From Bacteroidota bacterium (GTDB lineage Bacteria; Bacteroidota; Bacteroidia; Chitinophagales; Chitinophagaceae): a stretch of 64,000 nt of DNA. The stretch covers positions 23,756-87,755 of the forward strand of contig CANGEP010000010.1 in NCBI GenBank assembly GCA_947452905.1, written 5' to 3'. Positions 53,985 through 63,098 of this stretch are shown here, one piece after another (position 1 is the first letter of the stretch; each line of letters starts with the position of its first letter). The translations under genes were made by a program, and so were the position numbers. The notes under the pieces are model-generated. The model worked only from the letters and a program-made list of their open reading frames with translations. It was not told the origin of the DNA and searched no databases.

Positions 53985-56900
53985 TTAAAAACGAGCGTTG
54001 ATTCCGAAAGTGATTGTTTTAGCTCTTGGAGTTGCTGTATAGTCAAATCCACGAGAAGGAACACCATTTCTAGACTTATCAACGTTCACCTCTGGATCTA
54101 AACCAGTGTATTTAGTGAACAATGCTAAGTTTTGACCAGATAATGTCAAGTTTAAGCCTTTAATGAAAGAACCTTTCTTAACATCTACTGCATAACTTAA
54201 TGAAGCGTTACCTAAACGTACATAATCACCTTTTTCTAAGAAACGAGTTGAAACGTTACCTGGGTTGATTGAGTTTTCAATGCTGTTAACAACATCTCTA
54301 GTTACGTTATGCGCTGTCTTTAAGCTACCTTTTAACAATAACGCGTTCGCAGTGTTGTTATACACATAGAAACCAGTTACTGCGTTAAAGAATACACTAG
54401 CAGTTAATTTTTTATAAGAGAAAGTGTTTGTTAAACCTGCATTGAATGTAGGTAATGCACTTCCTTGTAATTCATCTTTAGCACCGTTTGCGTAAACACC
54501 GTTTCCATAAGCATCAAATCTTAAGAAAGTAGGCATTACGAAGGTAAATAAAGGATAACCGTCACGGATTGTTTGGGCATAAGCACCAGATAAACCTTGA
54601 CCAGAAACCTCACCAGTGTTAACTACAGTTGATCCAAAACCTTCTACAGTGTTCTTTAAGAAAGACATGTTATAAGCAACATCCCATCCAAAAGCACCTT
54701 TGTAAGCTGGACGAACTAATTGGTAGTCTAAGCTAAATTCCCAACCAGTGTTTTTAACATTACCTGGTAAGTTAACCCAACGGTCAGCAGAAGCTGCTGG
54801 TTGAGGATAGCTAATTAAGAATAATAAATCTTTAGTTGATTTATTAAAGTAATCAACTGTACCATTTAATCTACCATTGAACATAGTGAAATCGATACCA
54901 ACACCAGAAGTTGTTGTTGTTTCCCATTTCAAGTTAGGGTTAGAGTTTGTGATTACAGATGTACCACCGATAAAGTTAGATTGTTGTAAAGCTAAAGAAG
55001 CATAAGCTGGGAACTCTTGGTTACCAGTTACACCATAGTTAACTCTAGCATCAAAGTTAGAGAAGATTTTACCCAAAGTTTTTTGAGCAAATTTTTCTTC
55101 TAACACTCTCCATTTGAAACCAAATGCAGGGAAAGTACCGTATTTGTTACCAGAACTAAATTTAGAAGAACCATCACGTCTTGCTAAAGCAGAGATGATG
55201 TATTTATCTTTAATAGTATAGTTAACACGTCCGAAATAAGATTGTAATTCAACTTGCGTACTATCACCAAAAGTATCAGTATGACCACCAGTGTAGTTTG
55301 CATAATTAGTAGACATCGCTGTCGCACCTGTTGCACCCCAAGCTTGAGTAGCTCTGTAGTAGTCAGTTGTTTTTTGATAAGAGAAGGCAGCTAAAGCTTG
55401 TAAGCTATTACCATTCTTAAATGTTTTATCATAGTTCAAAGTGTGTTCGATCACAGATGAATTTTGATTTAAGAATTGTTGAGCTGCTCTACCACGACCC
55501 TCTAAAGCACTATTCTCATAGTTTTTGCCACGGATGTTAATGTTTCCTTGGCTATAAGCAGAACCTAAACGAGGGTCTACAAAAGTGTAACGCTCAGTTG
55601 CACCATTTTCAATACCATAGATTAACTTGTACGTTAAGTTTTCAGTTAATTTATAAGATAATGAAAGGTTCGTTAATAATTTCTTGTAAGTATCTTGGTC
55701 ATTATAACCTTCTAAGATTGCAACAGGGTTTCTGTTACCATCTCCGTTATCAAACCAGTTTCCTTTTGCATCATACACAGGGAAAGTAGGATTGTAGCTA
55801 ATCATAGCACCAATCAAAGATCCTTGGTAACCAGCGTTATTAGTAACTTGAGCATATTTATTTTTAACAGTTGAACTGTTAACAGTCAAGTCTAATTTTA
55901 AACGAGAAGTTAATTGGTTTGTATATTTCATACCAAAAGTCATTCTCTTTAAACCTTGTGTTTTAATGATACCTTCTTGGTTATCATAAGAACCGTTTAA
56001 TTTTAATGAAGTTTTAGTATTTGAATAACCCCAACCTAAGTTGTAGCTATTAGATACACCAGTTTGGAATACTTGATCTTGCCAGTTAGTGTTGTAACCT
56101 TTATCGTTACCACCAACACCAGAAACATCAATACCTGCATCCGCTAATGTTTTCTTGATACCATACATAAATTCTTGTGGGCTAGCAAGGTCATAACGCT
56201 TAGCAGTAGTTGAAACGCTAGTAGTAGCGTTAAAAGTTAAGCTTGGTTTACCTTTACCAGATTTAGTAGTAATTAATACTACGCCATTCGCACCTCTTGC
56301 ACCATAGATAGCTGCAGAAGAAGCGTCCTTTAAGATAGAGATGTTCTCGATATCGTTAGGATTAATGAAAGATAATGGGTTTCTTGCTGTAGTAGAACCT
56401 TCAACAGAAATACCAGTACCCGTCATACCACCACCGTATAAAGGCACACCATCAACCACATATAATGGGTTGTTGTTACTTCTTACTGAAGAAGTACCTC
56501 TAATTGTAATGTTAACCGCACCACCTGGCTCACCAGAGTTATTGGTAACGTTAACACCCGCTGTACGACCTTGTAACATTTGTTCAGGAGAAGCGATAAC
56601 ACCTTTGTTAAAAGATTTTTCGCCCAAAGAAACAACTGATCCAGTTGCATCTTTTACTTTACGAGTACCATAACCTACAACAACCACATCATTTAATTGA
56701 TTGCTTGATTGGTTAAGAGATACTGTAACATTTCCTTCTGCGTTTATTTCTTTAGAAGAATAACCTACAGAAGAGACAACTAATTTTGCTACAGAAGCAG
56801 GAATTGTGATTGCGAAAGAACCATCAGCAGCAGTTTTTGTACCTACTGTTGCACCTTTCACTACAACAGATGCTGCAGCGATGGGTGAGTTATCTTTTGC

Positions 56901-57005
56901 ATCTAAAACCTTACCTGTAACTGTTTTGTTCTGTGCTTGTGCATTTATTGCAAGCAAGCCAATGAACAGTCCAACGAAAGTGGACTTAACAATTTTGAAA
57001 TTCAT
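53985..57005 (-). CDS. SusC/RagA-family TonB-dependent outer-membrane transporter
   Basis: 1,006 residues. After the signal peptide (cut near INAQAQ) comes a carboxypeptidase-regulatory-like domain (about 28-105, VTGKVLDAKDNSPIAAASVVVKG). A plug domain follows (about 115-235, with VVVVGYGTRKVKDATGSVVSL, the RagA signature IRGTSSVRSNNNPLYVVDGVP and GARGANGVVLITTKSG). The rest is a 22-strand barrel ending in ITFGINARF. It imports a substrate delivered by the SusD lid with TonB energy; the exbBD-tonB operon at 61-64 kb could serve it. It is divergent from a LacI-type regulator, which makes substrate-induced control likely. Confidence 0.95.
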   Translation of the reverse strand: MNFKIVKSTFVGLFIGLLAINAQAQNKTVTGKVLDAKDNSPIAAASVVVKGATVGTKTAADGSFAITIPASVAKLVVSSVGYSSKEINAEGNVTVSLNQSSNQLNDVVVVGYGTRKVKDATGSVVSLGEKSFNKGVIASPEQMLQGRTAGVNVTNNSGEPGGAVNITIRGTSSVRSNNNPLYVVDGVPLYGGGMTGTGISVEGSTTARNPLSFINPNDIENISILKDASSAAIYGARGANGVVLITTKSGKGKPSLTFNATTSVSTTAKRYDLASPQEFMYGIKKTLADAGIDVSGVGGNDKGYNTNWQDQVFQTGVSNSYNLGWGYSNTKTSLKLNGSYDNQEGIIKTQGLKRMTFGMKYTNQLTSRLKLDLTVNSSTVKNKYAQVTNNAGYQGSLIGAMISYNPTFPVYDAKGNWFDNGDGNRNPVAILEGYNDQDTYKKLLTNLSLSYKLTENLTYKLIYGIENGATERYTFVDPRLGSAYSQGNINIRGKNYENSALEGRGRAAQQFLNQNSSVIEHTLNYDKTFKNGNSLQALAAFSYQKTTDYYRATQAWGATGATAMSTNYANYTGGHTDTFGDSTQVELQSYFGRVNYTIKDKYIISALARRDGSSKFSSGNKYGTFPAFGFKWRVLEEKFAQKTLGKIFSNFDARVNYGVTGNQEFPAYASLALQQSNFIGGTSVITNSNPNLKWETTTTSGVGIDFTMFNGRLNGTVDYFNKSTKDLLFLISYPQPAASADRWVNLPGNVKNTGWEFSLDYQLVRPAYKGAFGWDVAYNMSFLKNTVEGFGSTVVNTGEVSGQGLSGAYAQTIRDGYPLFTFVMPTFLRFDAYGNGVYANGAKDELQGSALPTFNAGLTNTFSYKKLTASVFFNAVTGFYVYNNTANALLLKGSLKTAHNVTRDVVNSIENSINPGNVSTRFLEKGDYVRLGNASLSYAVDVKKGSFIKGLNLTLSGQNLALFTKYTGLDPEVNVDKSRNGVPSRGFDYTATPRAKTITFGINARF

Positions 57006-57308
57006 AATTGGCAGTTTATTGGTTTATTAAGCGTGTACAAAATACACTATTTTGATATTCGACCTATTTTTTGTTAAATAATTTTTAACTTTTATTAACA
57101 ATAATACTAACATACGTTCTTAAAACCTACGAAAATAAGGGTAGGAAGACGCTGAAAATCAATACAGTAAAGGATTTATAGTTTAAACGCATTGTAAATA
57201 AAAACGGGTAAGCAAAACTAACACATATACGTTTTTAAAATATTACAAACGTTTGCGACAAAATTTGTGAAAATATTTTCTTAATTTTATTACGAAATCG
57301 ATTGCGCA
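57006..57308. promoter_or_regulatory. Divergent susC / LacI-type regulator control region
   Basis: 303 bp without a gene. It contains CAAACGTTTG (57246-57255), a perfect palindrome of LacI-family operator type. It contains a second perfect palindrome, ATTGCGCAAT (57301-57310), covering the regulator's ATG. A third inverted repeat, GTGTA-N5-TACAC, lies at about 57031-57045, 26 bp before the susC start. TTG within the first palindrome plus TATTTTCT 18 bp downstream may be the regulator's promoter. These would allow repression of both directions. Confidence 0.55.
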
Positions 57309-58301
57309 ATGACCAATACTACACTCAAATTATTAGCTCAACAATTACAATTAAGTATCTCTACAGTATCTAGAGCTTTAAAAGATCATCCAGATATCTC
57401 TGCCTCTACCAAAGAAAAAGTAAATGCACTAGCACAGAGCTTGGATTATGAACCCAATGCCTATGCCATTCAGCTTAGAACACAGAGTAGTAAAATATTA
57501 GGCGTAATAGTACCTGCAATTTCAAATTTATTTTATGATAGTTTTATTTCTGCTGTAGAAGAAGAGAGCCGAAAAAACGGCTATGCCCTTATGATATTAC
57601 AATCCAGTAATAACACAGAAAATGAATTAAACAATTTAAAAATCTTTAGGCAAAATAGAGTCTCTGGAGTCTTTGCTTGTTTATCGACCAGCATCGAAAA
57701 CATAGAAGTGTATCATAAAATGAATGAAAGAGAAATACCTGTGGTGTTTTTTGATATTGTTCCAAAAGATAATCGTTTCACTAAAGTAAGAATGGCCGAT
57801 GAAAGATGTGCTGTGATTGCTGCTGAAAAAATTATTCAACGCAATGCCAAAAGAGTGCTCGCCATTTTTGGCGATGAAGGACTTTCTATTTCTCAAAAAA
57901 GAAAATCTGCTTTTCAAAACTTTATGCAATCCTATTCACCTAAAACACATTGCACCTATTTTCACGCTAAAAGCTCCAAAGAAGCAGAAGATTTATTTTT
58001 AAAACAAGCAAGTAAAGTACAAAAAGCGGATACCGTCTTTTGTATGACCGACGAGGTATTAATTGGAGTGATGAAAGCAGTACAAGCATTAGAAATTAAA
58101 GTGCCCCATGAGTTAGGCATCATTAGTATTAGCAATGGTTTTATTCCTAATTTATATCATCCTCATATTAGTTATGTAGAAACAAGTGGATTTGAATTAG
58201 GTAAACTCGCTTTTGTACAAATGATGGCCAATATGAAAGGAGGAAAGACATTAACTGAATTAACGGTGGATGCCAAATTTGTCGAAGGCGGTTCGATGTA
58301 A
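57309..58301 (+). CDS. LacI-family transcriptional regulator
   Basis: 330 residues. The helix-turn-helix and hinge are at the N-terminus: TLKLLAQQLQLSISTVSRALKDHPDISASTKEKVNALAQSLDYEPNAYA-type layout (residues 4-52). A periplasmic-binding-protein-like ligand domain follows (about 60-330; ILGVIVPAISNLFYDSFISAVEEE, GVFACLSTS, ELGIISISNGFIPNLYHPHISYVE). It is divergent from susC with palindromic operators between. It probably represses susCD and itself until a sugar or related inducer binds. It converges on the sialidase gene with 17 bp between. Confidence 0.92.
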   Translation: MTNTTLKLLAQQLQLSISTVSRALKDHPDISASTKEKVNALAQSLDYEPNAYAIQLRTQSSKILGVIVPAISNLFYDSFISAVEEESRKNGYALMILQSSNNTENELNNLKIFRQNRVSGVFACLSTSIENIEVYHKMNEREIPVVFFDIVPKDNRFTKVRMADERCAVIAAEKIIQRNAKRVLAIFGDEGLSISQKRKSAFQNFMQSYSPKTHCTYFHAKSSKEAEDLFLKQASKVQKADTVFCMTDEVLIGVMKAVQALEIKVPHELGIISISNGFIPNLYHPHISYVETSGFELGKLAFVQMMANMKGGKTLTELTVDAKFVEGGSM

Positions 58302-58318
58302 ATAAACCTCAGATAAAT

Positions 58319-59455
58319 TTATTTTCGAAGATTTATTATGGTAAAAACAATTCTCTTGTAATTATCTTTTTCGTAAAGAATACCTACTTTATTCTTTTTC
58401 ATCAATACAATATCTGAATAAGCAGTATAATCCGATTTTACATCTTGGGTACTATCAATGGTCCAGGATTTATTCCAACTTGCTCCTTCCGTATTGCTTA
58501 GTCTTAGGGTAAGATTATTTCTTTGTTGCGTATTGGCTGGATTACAAAAAGCAAGCTCCGATTTTTTATTTTTTATGCCAACAGTTAATAGTGTTCCTTC
58601 ACAAACAGGATCGGGTAATTGATTATCTACAAAAATGCTATCCCAATGTTGTCCACCATCTTTGCTTAGTCCAATAATTCTAGCACGTGGATTCCCCATT
58701 TGATTACGTGTATTAATCATAATACGATCATTAGATAAATAAGTTGCAGTGGCTTCGTTACTTCCTGCAAAAGGCAATTTTTCACCAATTTTAAAATGAT
58801 CCCCATGATCATCGGTATAAAAAACATGAGCATAATAATCGGTGTAATTATTTTTTGGCTCTCCTTCGGAATGATTAGCAGGAACAATAATTCTCCCTTT
58901 ATATTTTCCTTCTGGAATTTGAAAAGCATGTCCGGGCGTATTGGCATAGGTACGCCAGTCTTTTTCTACAGGTTTAACTTGACTCGTAATATTGGAGGGT
59001 AAAGACCAAGTCATTCCACCATCTACCGAGCTTATATACCAAACCTCACGCTGTCCTTTCCCTTTTCTAATATCCCATTCAGATTGATTGCCAGTATTAT
59101 AAAATAAAAATAATCGACCATTTGGATATCTAGGATCTAAATTATCCAAGACGGGTGCGCAATTGCCTGCTTGTAAATTTCCATAGTCTACAATAGTTTG
59201 TATGAATGACCATGTTTTACCATTATCCTCACTTCGTTTAAGTACAATATTAATATCTCCAAAATCATTGCTTCCTTTAACCCTTCCTTCTGCAAAAGCT
59301 AGTAGCGTTTGATTGGGCATTTTAACGATAGCGGGTATGCGATAGCTGGCATGACCTTCTGTTCCTGAAATAAATACAGGAGTTTGCACCTGACTTTTGG
59401 ATAGTAAAAAAAATAAGCTGCCAACAAAAGATAAAAGCAATTTACTTAAACGCAT
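58319..59455 (-). CDS. Secreted exo-alpha-sialidase (GH33-type BNR-repeat enzyme)
   Basis: Predicted to release terminal sialic acids. The 378 residues begin with a signal peptide (cut near SKSQ). The FRIP-type motif appears as ASYRIPAIV (about residues 37-45). Asp-box loops SEDNGKTW, SVDGGMTW, TDDHGDHF and SKDGGQHW mark a six-bladed propeller. Candidate catalytic residues are the Glu of SNEATATYL, the Arg of INTRNQ, a late Tyr in DYTAYSDIV and the Arg in YKRIVF. It lies 15 bp after mnmE on the same strand and next to the LacI/SusCD region, but without sialate transport or catabolism genes nearby. Similar folds can act on other sugars. Confidence 0.85.
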   Translation of the reverse strand: MRLSKLLLSFVGSLFFLLSKSQVQTPVFISGTEGHASYRIPAIVKMPNQTLLAFAEGRVKGSNDFGDINIVLKRSEDNGKTWSFIQTIVDYGNLQAGNCAPVLDNLDPRYPNGRLFLFYNTGNQSEWDIRKGKGQREVWYISSVDGGMTWSLPSNITSQVKPVEKDWRTYANTPGHAFQIPEGKYKGRIIVPANHSEGEPKNNYTDYYAHVFYTDDHGDHFKIGEKLPFAGSNEATATYLSNDRIMINTRNQMGNPRARIIGLSKDGGQHWDSIFVDNQLPDPVCEGTLLTVGIKNKKSELAFCNPANTQQRNNLTLRLSNTEGASWNKSWTIDSTQDVKSDYTAYSDIVLMKKNKVGILYEKDNYKRIVFTIINLRK

Positions 59456-59470
59456 AATTATTGTAATTTA

Positions 59471-60844
59471 CTATTTCCCAATGCAGAATTTAGAAAAAAT
59501 AAAATCAAGTTGATCTTCGTTGGTTATCTGTCCTGTAATTGTTCCTAAATAATGTAAAGCTTGTCTAATATCCAGGGCCAATAAATCGCCCGTAATATTA
59601 TCTTGTAAACCAGTTTCAATATCGTTTAATGCAAAGCTTAGTTTTTTTAACGAAGCCACATGTCTTGCATTAGTAACAATAGTATATTCTTTTTGCAATC
59701 CATCCCCCACTACTTTTTGATGTAAAGTGTTTTCGAGAGCTTCGATATTTTGTTTGTCTTTAGCAGAGATAAATAACACTTCTTTTAAGGCCTCATTAGT
59801 AAGTAATGATCTGTCCTTTAATAGATCCACTTTATTGGCTACTAATATTAACTTATCAGGATCAATTTCTTTTTTCCAGTTTATTACTTGTTCTATACTT
59901 GCATCATTCACATCAAATAATGCAATTACCAAATCGGCAGCACTAATTTTTTCACGACTTTTTTCAATCCCCATTTGCTCGATACTATCTAAAGTGCTGG
60001 CACGAATACCTGCAGTATCAATTAGTTTATACAACACACCTTGAATATTAATATATTCCTCTACGGTATCTCTGGTGGTACCTGGTATATCACTTACTAA
60101 TGCTCTGTTTTCATTTAAAAGCGCATTTAGCAAAGTAGATTTGCCCGCATTGGGTTTGCCTACAATGGCCACTTGCACTCCGTTTTTAATAACATTCCCC
60201 AATTTGAAAGAATCCAAAAGTTGCATTGTTTTAACCTGCAATTGTTGTACTAAAATTTCTAACTCTTTTTTATTGGCAAAAGCAACATCTTCCTGTGAAA
60301 AATCGAGCTCGAGTTCGATGAGTGCAGAAAATTTAATAAGCTTCTCTCTCATGAGTTGTAAATCATGAGAGAACCCGCCTTTTAAATTATGTAAAGCTGT
60401 TTTTCTAGAGGCTTCAGTATTAGAAGCGATTAAATCTGCTACCGCTTCGGCCTGCGTTAAATCTAATTTGCCATTTAAAAAAGCACGTTGTGTAAACTCA
60501 CCAGGTTTGGCAAGTCTTGCACCCGAAAATTGCATCAATTGTAAAATACTATCTTGTATAAAAGGAGATCCATGGCAAGATATCTCTACTACTTCTTCGC
60601 CTGTATAAGATTTGGGGGCACGATAAATACTCACCACCACTTCATCTAATACATCTTTGCCATTCATTATTTTACCAAAGTGAACGGTATGAGTAGCTTT
60701 ATTATCTAAATTTTTAGAAAAGACCGAATCTGCTATATCTATAGCATTGTAGCCACTTAATCGTATTACCGCAATAGCCCCTAGCCCAGGCGCAGTTGCC
60801 AAAGCCACAATTGTATCATTCCAGGTGCTCAAGTTTTCTCGCAT
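59471..60844 (-). CDS. mnmE: tRNA modification GTPase MnmE
   Basis: With MnmG, installs the carboxymethylaminomethyl group at wobble uridine 34. From the ATG at 60844 (MRENLSTWNDTIVALATAPG) the protein is 457 residues; an upstream in-frame start adds 26 residues that cross the terminator and are unlikely. The N-terminal formyl-THF binding domain is followed by a helical domain and the G domain with GKPNAGKSTLLN, DIPGTTRDTVEE, DTAGIR and NKVD. The C-terminal CIGK is the conserved catalytic tail. No mnmG is in the window. Confidence 0.95.
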   Translation of the reverse strand: MRENLSTWNDTIVALATAPGLGAIAVIRLSGYNAIDIADSVFSKNLDNKATHTVHFGKIMNGKDVLDEVVVSIYRAPKSYTGEEVVEISCHGSPFIQDSILQLMQFSGARLAKPGEFTQRAFLNGKLDLTQAEAVADLIASNTEASRKTALHNLKGGFSHDLQLMREKLIKFSALIELELDFSQEDVAFANKKELEILVQQLQVKTMQLLDSFKLGNVIKNGVQVAIVGKPNAGKSTLLNALLNENRALVSDIPGTTRDTVEEYINIQGVLYKLIDTAGIRASTLDSIEQMGIEKSREKISAADLVIALFDVNDASIEQVINWKKEIDPDKLILVANKVDLLKDRSLLTNEALKEVLFISAKDKQNIEALENTLHQKVVGDGLQKEYTIVTNARHVASLKKLSFALNDIETGLQDNITGDLLALDIRQALHYLGTITGQITNEDQLDFIFSKFCIGK

Positions 60845-60890
60845 AAGGCAAAGATAAATTGTATTGATTGTAATTAAGCGAATAGGTATA

Positions 60891-60927
60891 AAACAAAAAT
60901 GCCAGTCGTTAAGGACTGGCATTTTTT
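60891..60927. terminator. Intrinsic terminator between tonB and mnmE
   Basis: AATGCCAGTC and GACTGGCATT form a 10-bp stem with a 6-base loop, flanked by A and T runs on the two sides. It ends the exbB-exbD-exbD-tonB transcript 29 bp after the tonB stop. Confidence 0.88.
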
Positions 60928-60955
60928 ATAAGACGACGTAAGCGTCAAGTAGATA

Positions 60956-61774
60956 TTAATCTTCAGATACTTGGAATACAATTGCTTGTCTGTGGCGGTA
61001 AATTACATTACGACCATTTTGAACAGCTGGCTTCCATTTAGGACCTCTAGTAATTACACGAACAGCTTCATCAGCAGTACCATATCCAGGATTGTTTTCA
61101 GCTTTTACATCTGAAATAGATCCATCTCTTGATACAACGAATGATACAGTTACCGCATATTTACCAGCAGGTGCCCCGTTTTCAACAGGTAAGTCTCTGT
61201 TTAAGGTTCTTTCTAAGTAACGAATCCAGCCTTGTTGTCCACCAGGGAACTCGGCAGGAATTTGCACCACGGTAAAGATTTTATCAGTTTCTTCATCAGG
61301 AGGAGCTGCAGGACCAGTGCTTTGTTCTACTGGCGCTACTAAACCATCGTCCTTGATACCTTTTTGATCAACAGCACCAATTTTAACGTCTTCTAGTTTT
61401 TCAACTTCTTTTACCTCATCTTCTTTTTTCACTTCCTCATCTTTAACGATTTTAGGAGGTGTAAATTTAGCCATTTCCACTTTTGGTGGTTCTTGTTTTG
61501 GCGGAGGAGGCGGTGGCGGTGGTGGTGCTTTTTTCTCTTGGTTAACATCCGCTAAAGAAACGTCCTGAACTATAATTTCAGTCTTAGATTTTTTTGCGGA
61601 ATTAGACCAAATAGCTCCACCAGCCAAAAGTACAGTTATGGCTATCATAGCAATCAACGCTTTCTTCAAGCGATCATTGTATGTTTTTCTTAGCTCATAA
61701 GCACCATACTCCTTGTATCTTCCCTCAAATATGAGGTCAAGAACATCGGCGGTTAATATTTTATTTATGTCCAT
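60956..61774 (-). CDS. TonB-family energy transducer
   Basis: Links the proton motive force to outer-membrane SusC-type receptors. The 272-residue chain has a cytosolic N-terminus (ADVLDLIFEGRYKEYGAYELRK, typical for Bacteroidota), a membrane helix (about 36-56), and a Pro/Lys/Glu-rich periplasmic spacer that begins with nine Pro in a row and has repeated KxEEV-type segments. A C-terminal TonB domain ends it (about 180-272; FPGGQQGWIRYLERTL, GKYAVTVSFVVSRDGSISDVK and WKPAVQNGRNV). It follows the second exbD by 11 bp. Confidence 0.93.
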   Translation of the reverse strand: MDINKILTADVLDLIFEGRYKEYGAYELRKTYNDRLKKALIAMIAITVLLAGGAIWSNSAKKSKTEIIVQDVSLADVNQEKKAPPPPPPPPPKQEPPKVEMAKFTPPKIVKDEEVKKEDEVKEVEKLEDVKIGAVDQKGIKDDGLVAPVEQSTGPAAPPDEETDKIFTVVQIPAEFPGGQQGWIRYLERTLNRDLPVENGAPAGKYAVTVSFVVSRDGSISDVKAENNPGYGTADEAVRVITRGPKWKPAVQNGRNVIYRHRQAIVFQVSED

Positions 61775-61785
61775 TTTAAATGCTT

Positions 61786-62367
61786 TTAATTGCTTGAAGG
61801 TGTTGCTGTCGCGTCAGATTTGTCTATCAATTGTTGTTCAATATCAAAAACATCCACAAGCGCGAATTTTTTGACAACATTAATTGACATTTCATCCAAT
61901 ATATCGATTACATTTTTATAAGTGCAATTTTGACCTGGTTTAATCACAACCACTAAATCATGCTCTGGATCGTTAGGATCCTGCGCAATACTTCTTACGT
62001 ATGCTTTCTTTTTTAAGATGACATCTCTAATAGAGTTTTCACCATTATAAGAAGCTGATAAAAAGTTAGAAGCGTCATTTTTTAATTGACCTTCATAATA
62101 GTATATATGATTATCTGCACCCATCAAGATGGTTAAAGCTCCTGATTCCTTCGCTTTATTTTGCTCCTCAGGTTTTACTTTATCATCAGGCAAAAGCAAC
62201 TTCATAGCTGTTGGTTGACTCATCGTGGTAGTGAAGATGAAGAAGGTAATCAATAAGAAACCTAAGTCCACCATCGGTGTCAAATCGACACGTGTTGATA
62301 GCTTTTTTCCTTTCTTGACCCCTGGTCCTTTCTTATGGCCACCACCCGAGGTATCTAATTCTGCCAT
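61786..62367 (-). CDS. ExbD/TolR-family biopolymer transport protein (second copy)
   Basis: 193 residues. After a basic N-terminus comes one membrane helix with the proton-conducting Asp in STRVDLTPMVDLGFLLITFF (Asp at about residue 34). A periplasmic domain follows, with VVVIKPGQNCTYKNVIDILDEMSINVVKKFALV, the TolR/ExbD fold. It is the third gene of the exbB-exbD-exbD-tonB operon. Two ExbD paralogues in one operon are common in Bacteroidota. Confidence 0.92.
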   Translation of the reverse strand: MAELDTSGGGHKKGPGVKKGKKLSTRVDLTPMVDLGFLLITFFIFTTTMSQPTAMKLLLPDDKVKPEEQNKAKESGALTILMGADNHIYYYEGQLKNDASNFLSASYNGENSIRDVILKKKAYVRSIAQDPNDPEHDLVVVIKPGQNCTYKNVIDILDEMSINVVKKFALVDVFDIEQQLIDKSDATATPSSN

Positions 62368-62396
62368 AGTAAATAGCTTTTAATTAGTTTATAATT

Positions 62397-63044
62397 TTAG
62401 TTTTCCTGTTTTTCTCCACTCATAGCTTTCTTGTACAATTCTGAACCTACTGGCGCATTTTCAGGATTGGTAACCATCTGAAATTTCTGAATATTATTTT
62501 TCTTGAATGCAGTTAATACACCTTTAAATGAAGGATACTTAGCTAGGTTGTCCCCTTTTAATAAAAGGTCCAATTTAGCGCCAGCATAGGCTTCATTAAC
62601 GGCTTGCATCCAAACAATTAATTCATTATTCGTACTGTCTTTACAAGGAATACCAGGAAGTAGATTTCCTTTTCTGTTTTCTTCAGTAAGCGATAAGAAA
62701 GAGCTTAAGCCACTAAAAGGAGCTCCAATAAAATTGGCGCTTTTAAAAGCTGCTACATCGATTCCTAAATTCTTAGTGTTGTTCAAAGAATTAGCAACCA
62801 CTTCTCTTTTTTGTTTATCGTCAATAGTAAGAAATACTTTACCATCTTTATCGATTGTTACTAGCACAAAATCTTTATTAGGTGCTACTTTAGAAGCCAC
62901 AGAACTAGGAGTAGTTACTGCGATCGCTTCTGAAGGCTTGAACTTAGTAGTTAAGATAAAGAATGATAATAAAAGGAAAGCCACATCGCACATGGCAGTC
63001 ATGTCGATGGTGGTACTCTTACGAGGTAATTTGGCTCTACCCAT
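62397..63044 (-). CDS. ExbD/TolR-family biopolymer transport protein (first copy)
   Basis: 215 residues with the membrane helix motif RKSTTIDMTAMCDVAFLLLSFFI (conserved Asp at about residue 20) and a larger periplasmic part than the second copy. That part includes an insert with a Cys (PGIPCKDSTNNEL) before the TolR-like end FKGVLTAFKKNNIQKFQMVT. It lies 54 bp after exbB and 29 bp before the next exbD. The two copies may form a heteromeric stator accessory with ExbB. Confidence 0.92.
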   Translation of the reverse strand: MGRAKLPRKSTTIDMTAMCDVAFLLLSFFILTTKFKPSEAIAVTTPSSVASKVAPNKDFVLVTIDKDGKVFLTIDDKQKREVVANSLNNTKNLGIDVAAFKSANFIGAPFSGLSSFLSLTEENRKGNLLPGIPCKDSTNNELIVWMQAVNEAYAGAKLDLLLKGDNLAKYPSFKGVLTAFKKNNIQKFQMVTNPENAPVGSELYKKAMSGEKQEN

Positions 63045-63098
63045 TTGTATATTCTTTTAATTATTGATAGGGTTGCCCCTATTAAATTGGTTTATCTA

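Noticed and set aside
57256..57308. Short RNA gene upstream of the regulator
   Set aside because: The stretch is AT-rich with palindromes but no stable extended fold or terminator.
58319..59455. Sialidase as part of a sialic acid utilisation cluster
   Set aside because: No sialate lyase, epimerase, kinase or transporter gene is within reach, and it is spaced as a follow-on of mnmE; its link with susCD is unproven.
60845..60922. Longer N-terminus of MnmE
   Set aside because: The extra 26 codons run through the tonB terminator, and the known N-terminus begins close to the ATG at 60844.
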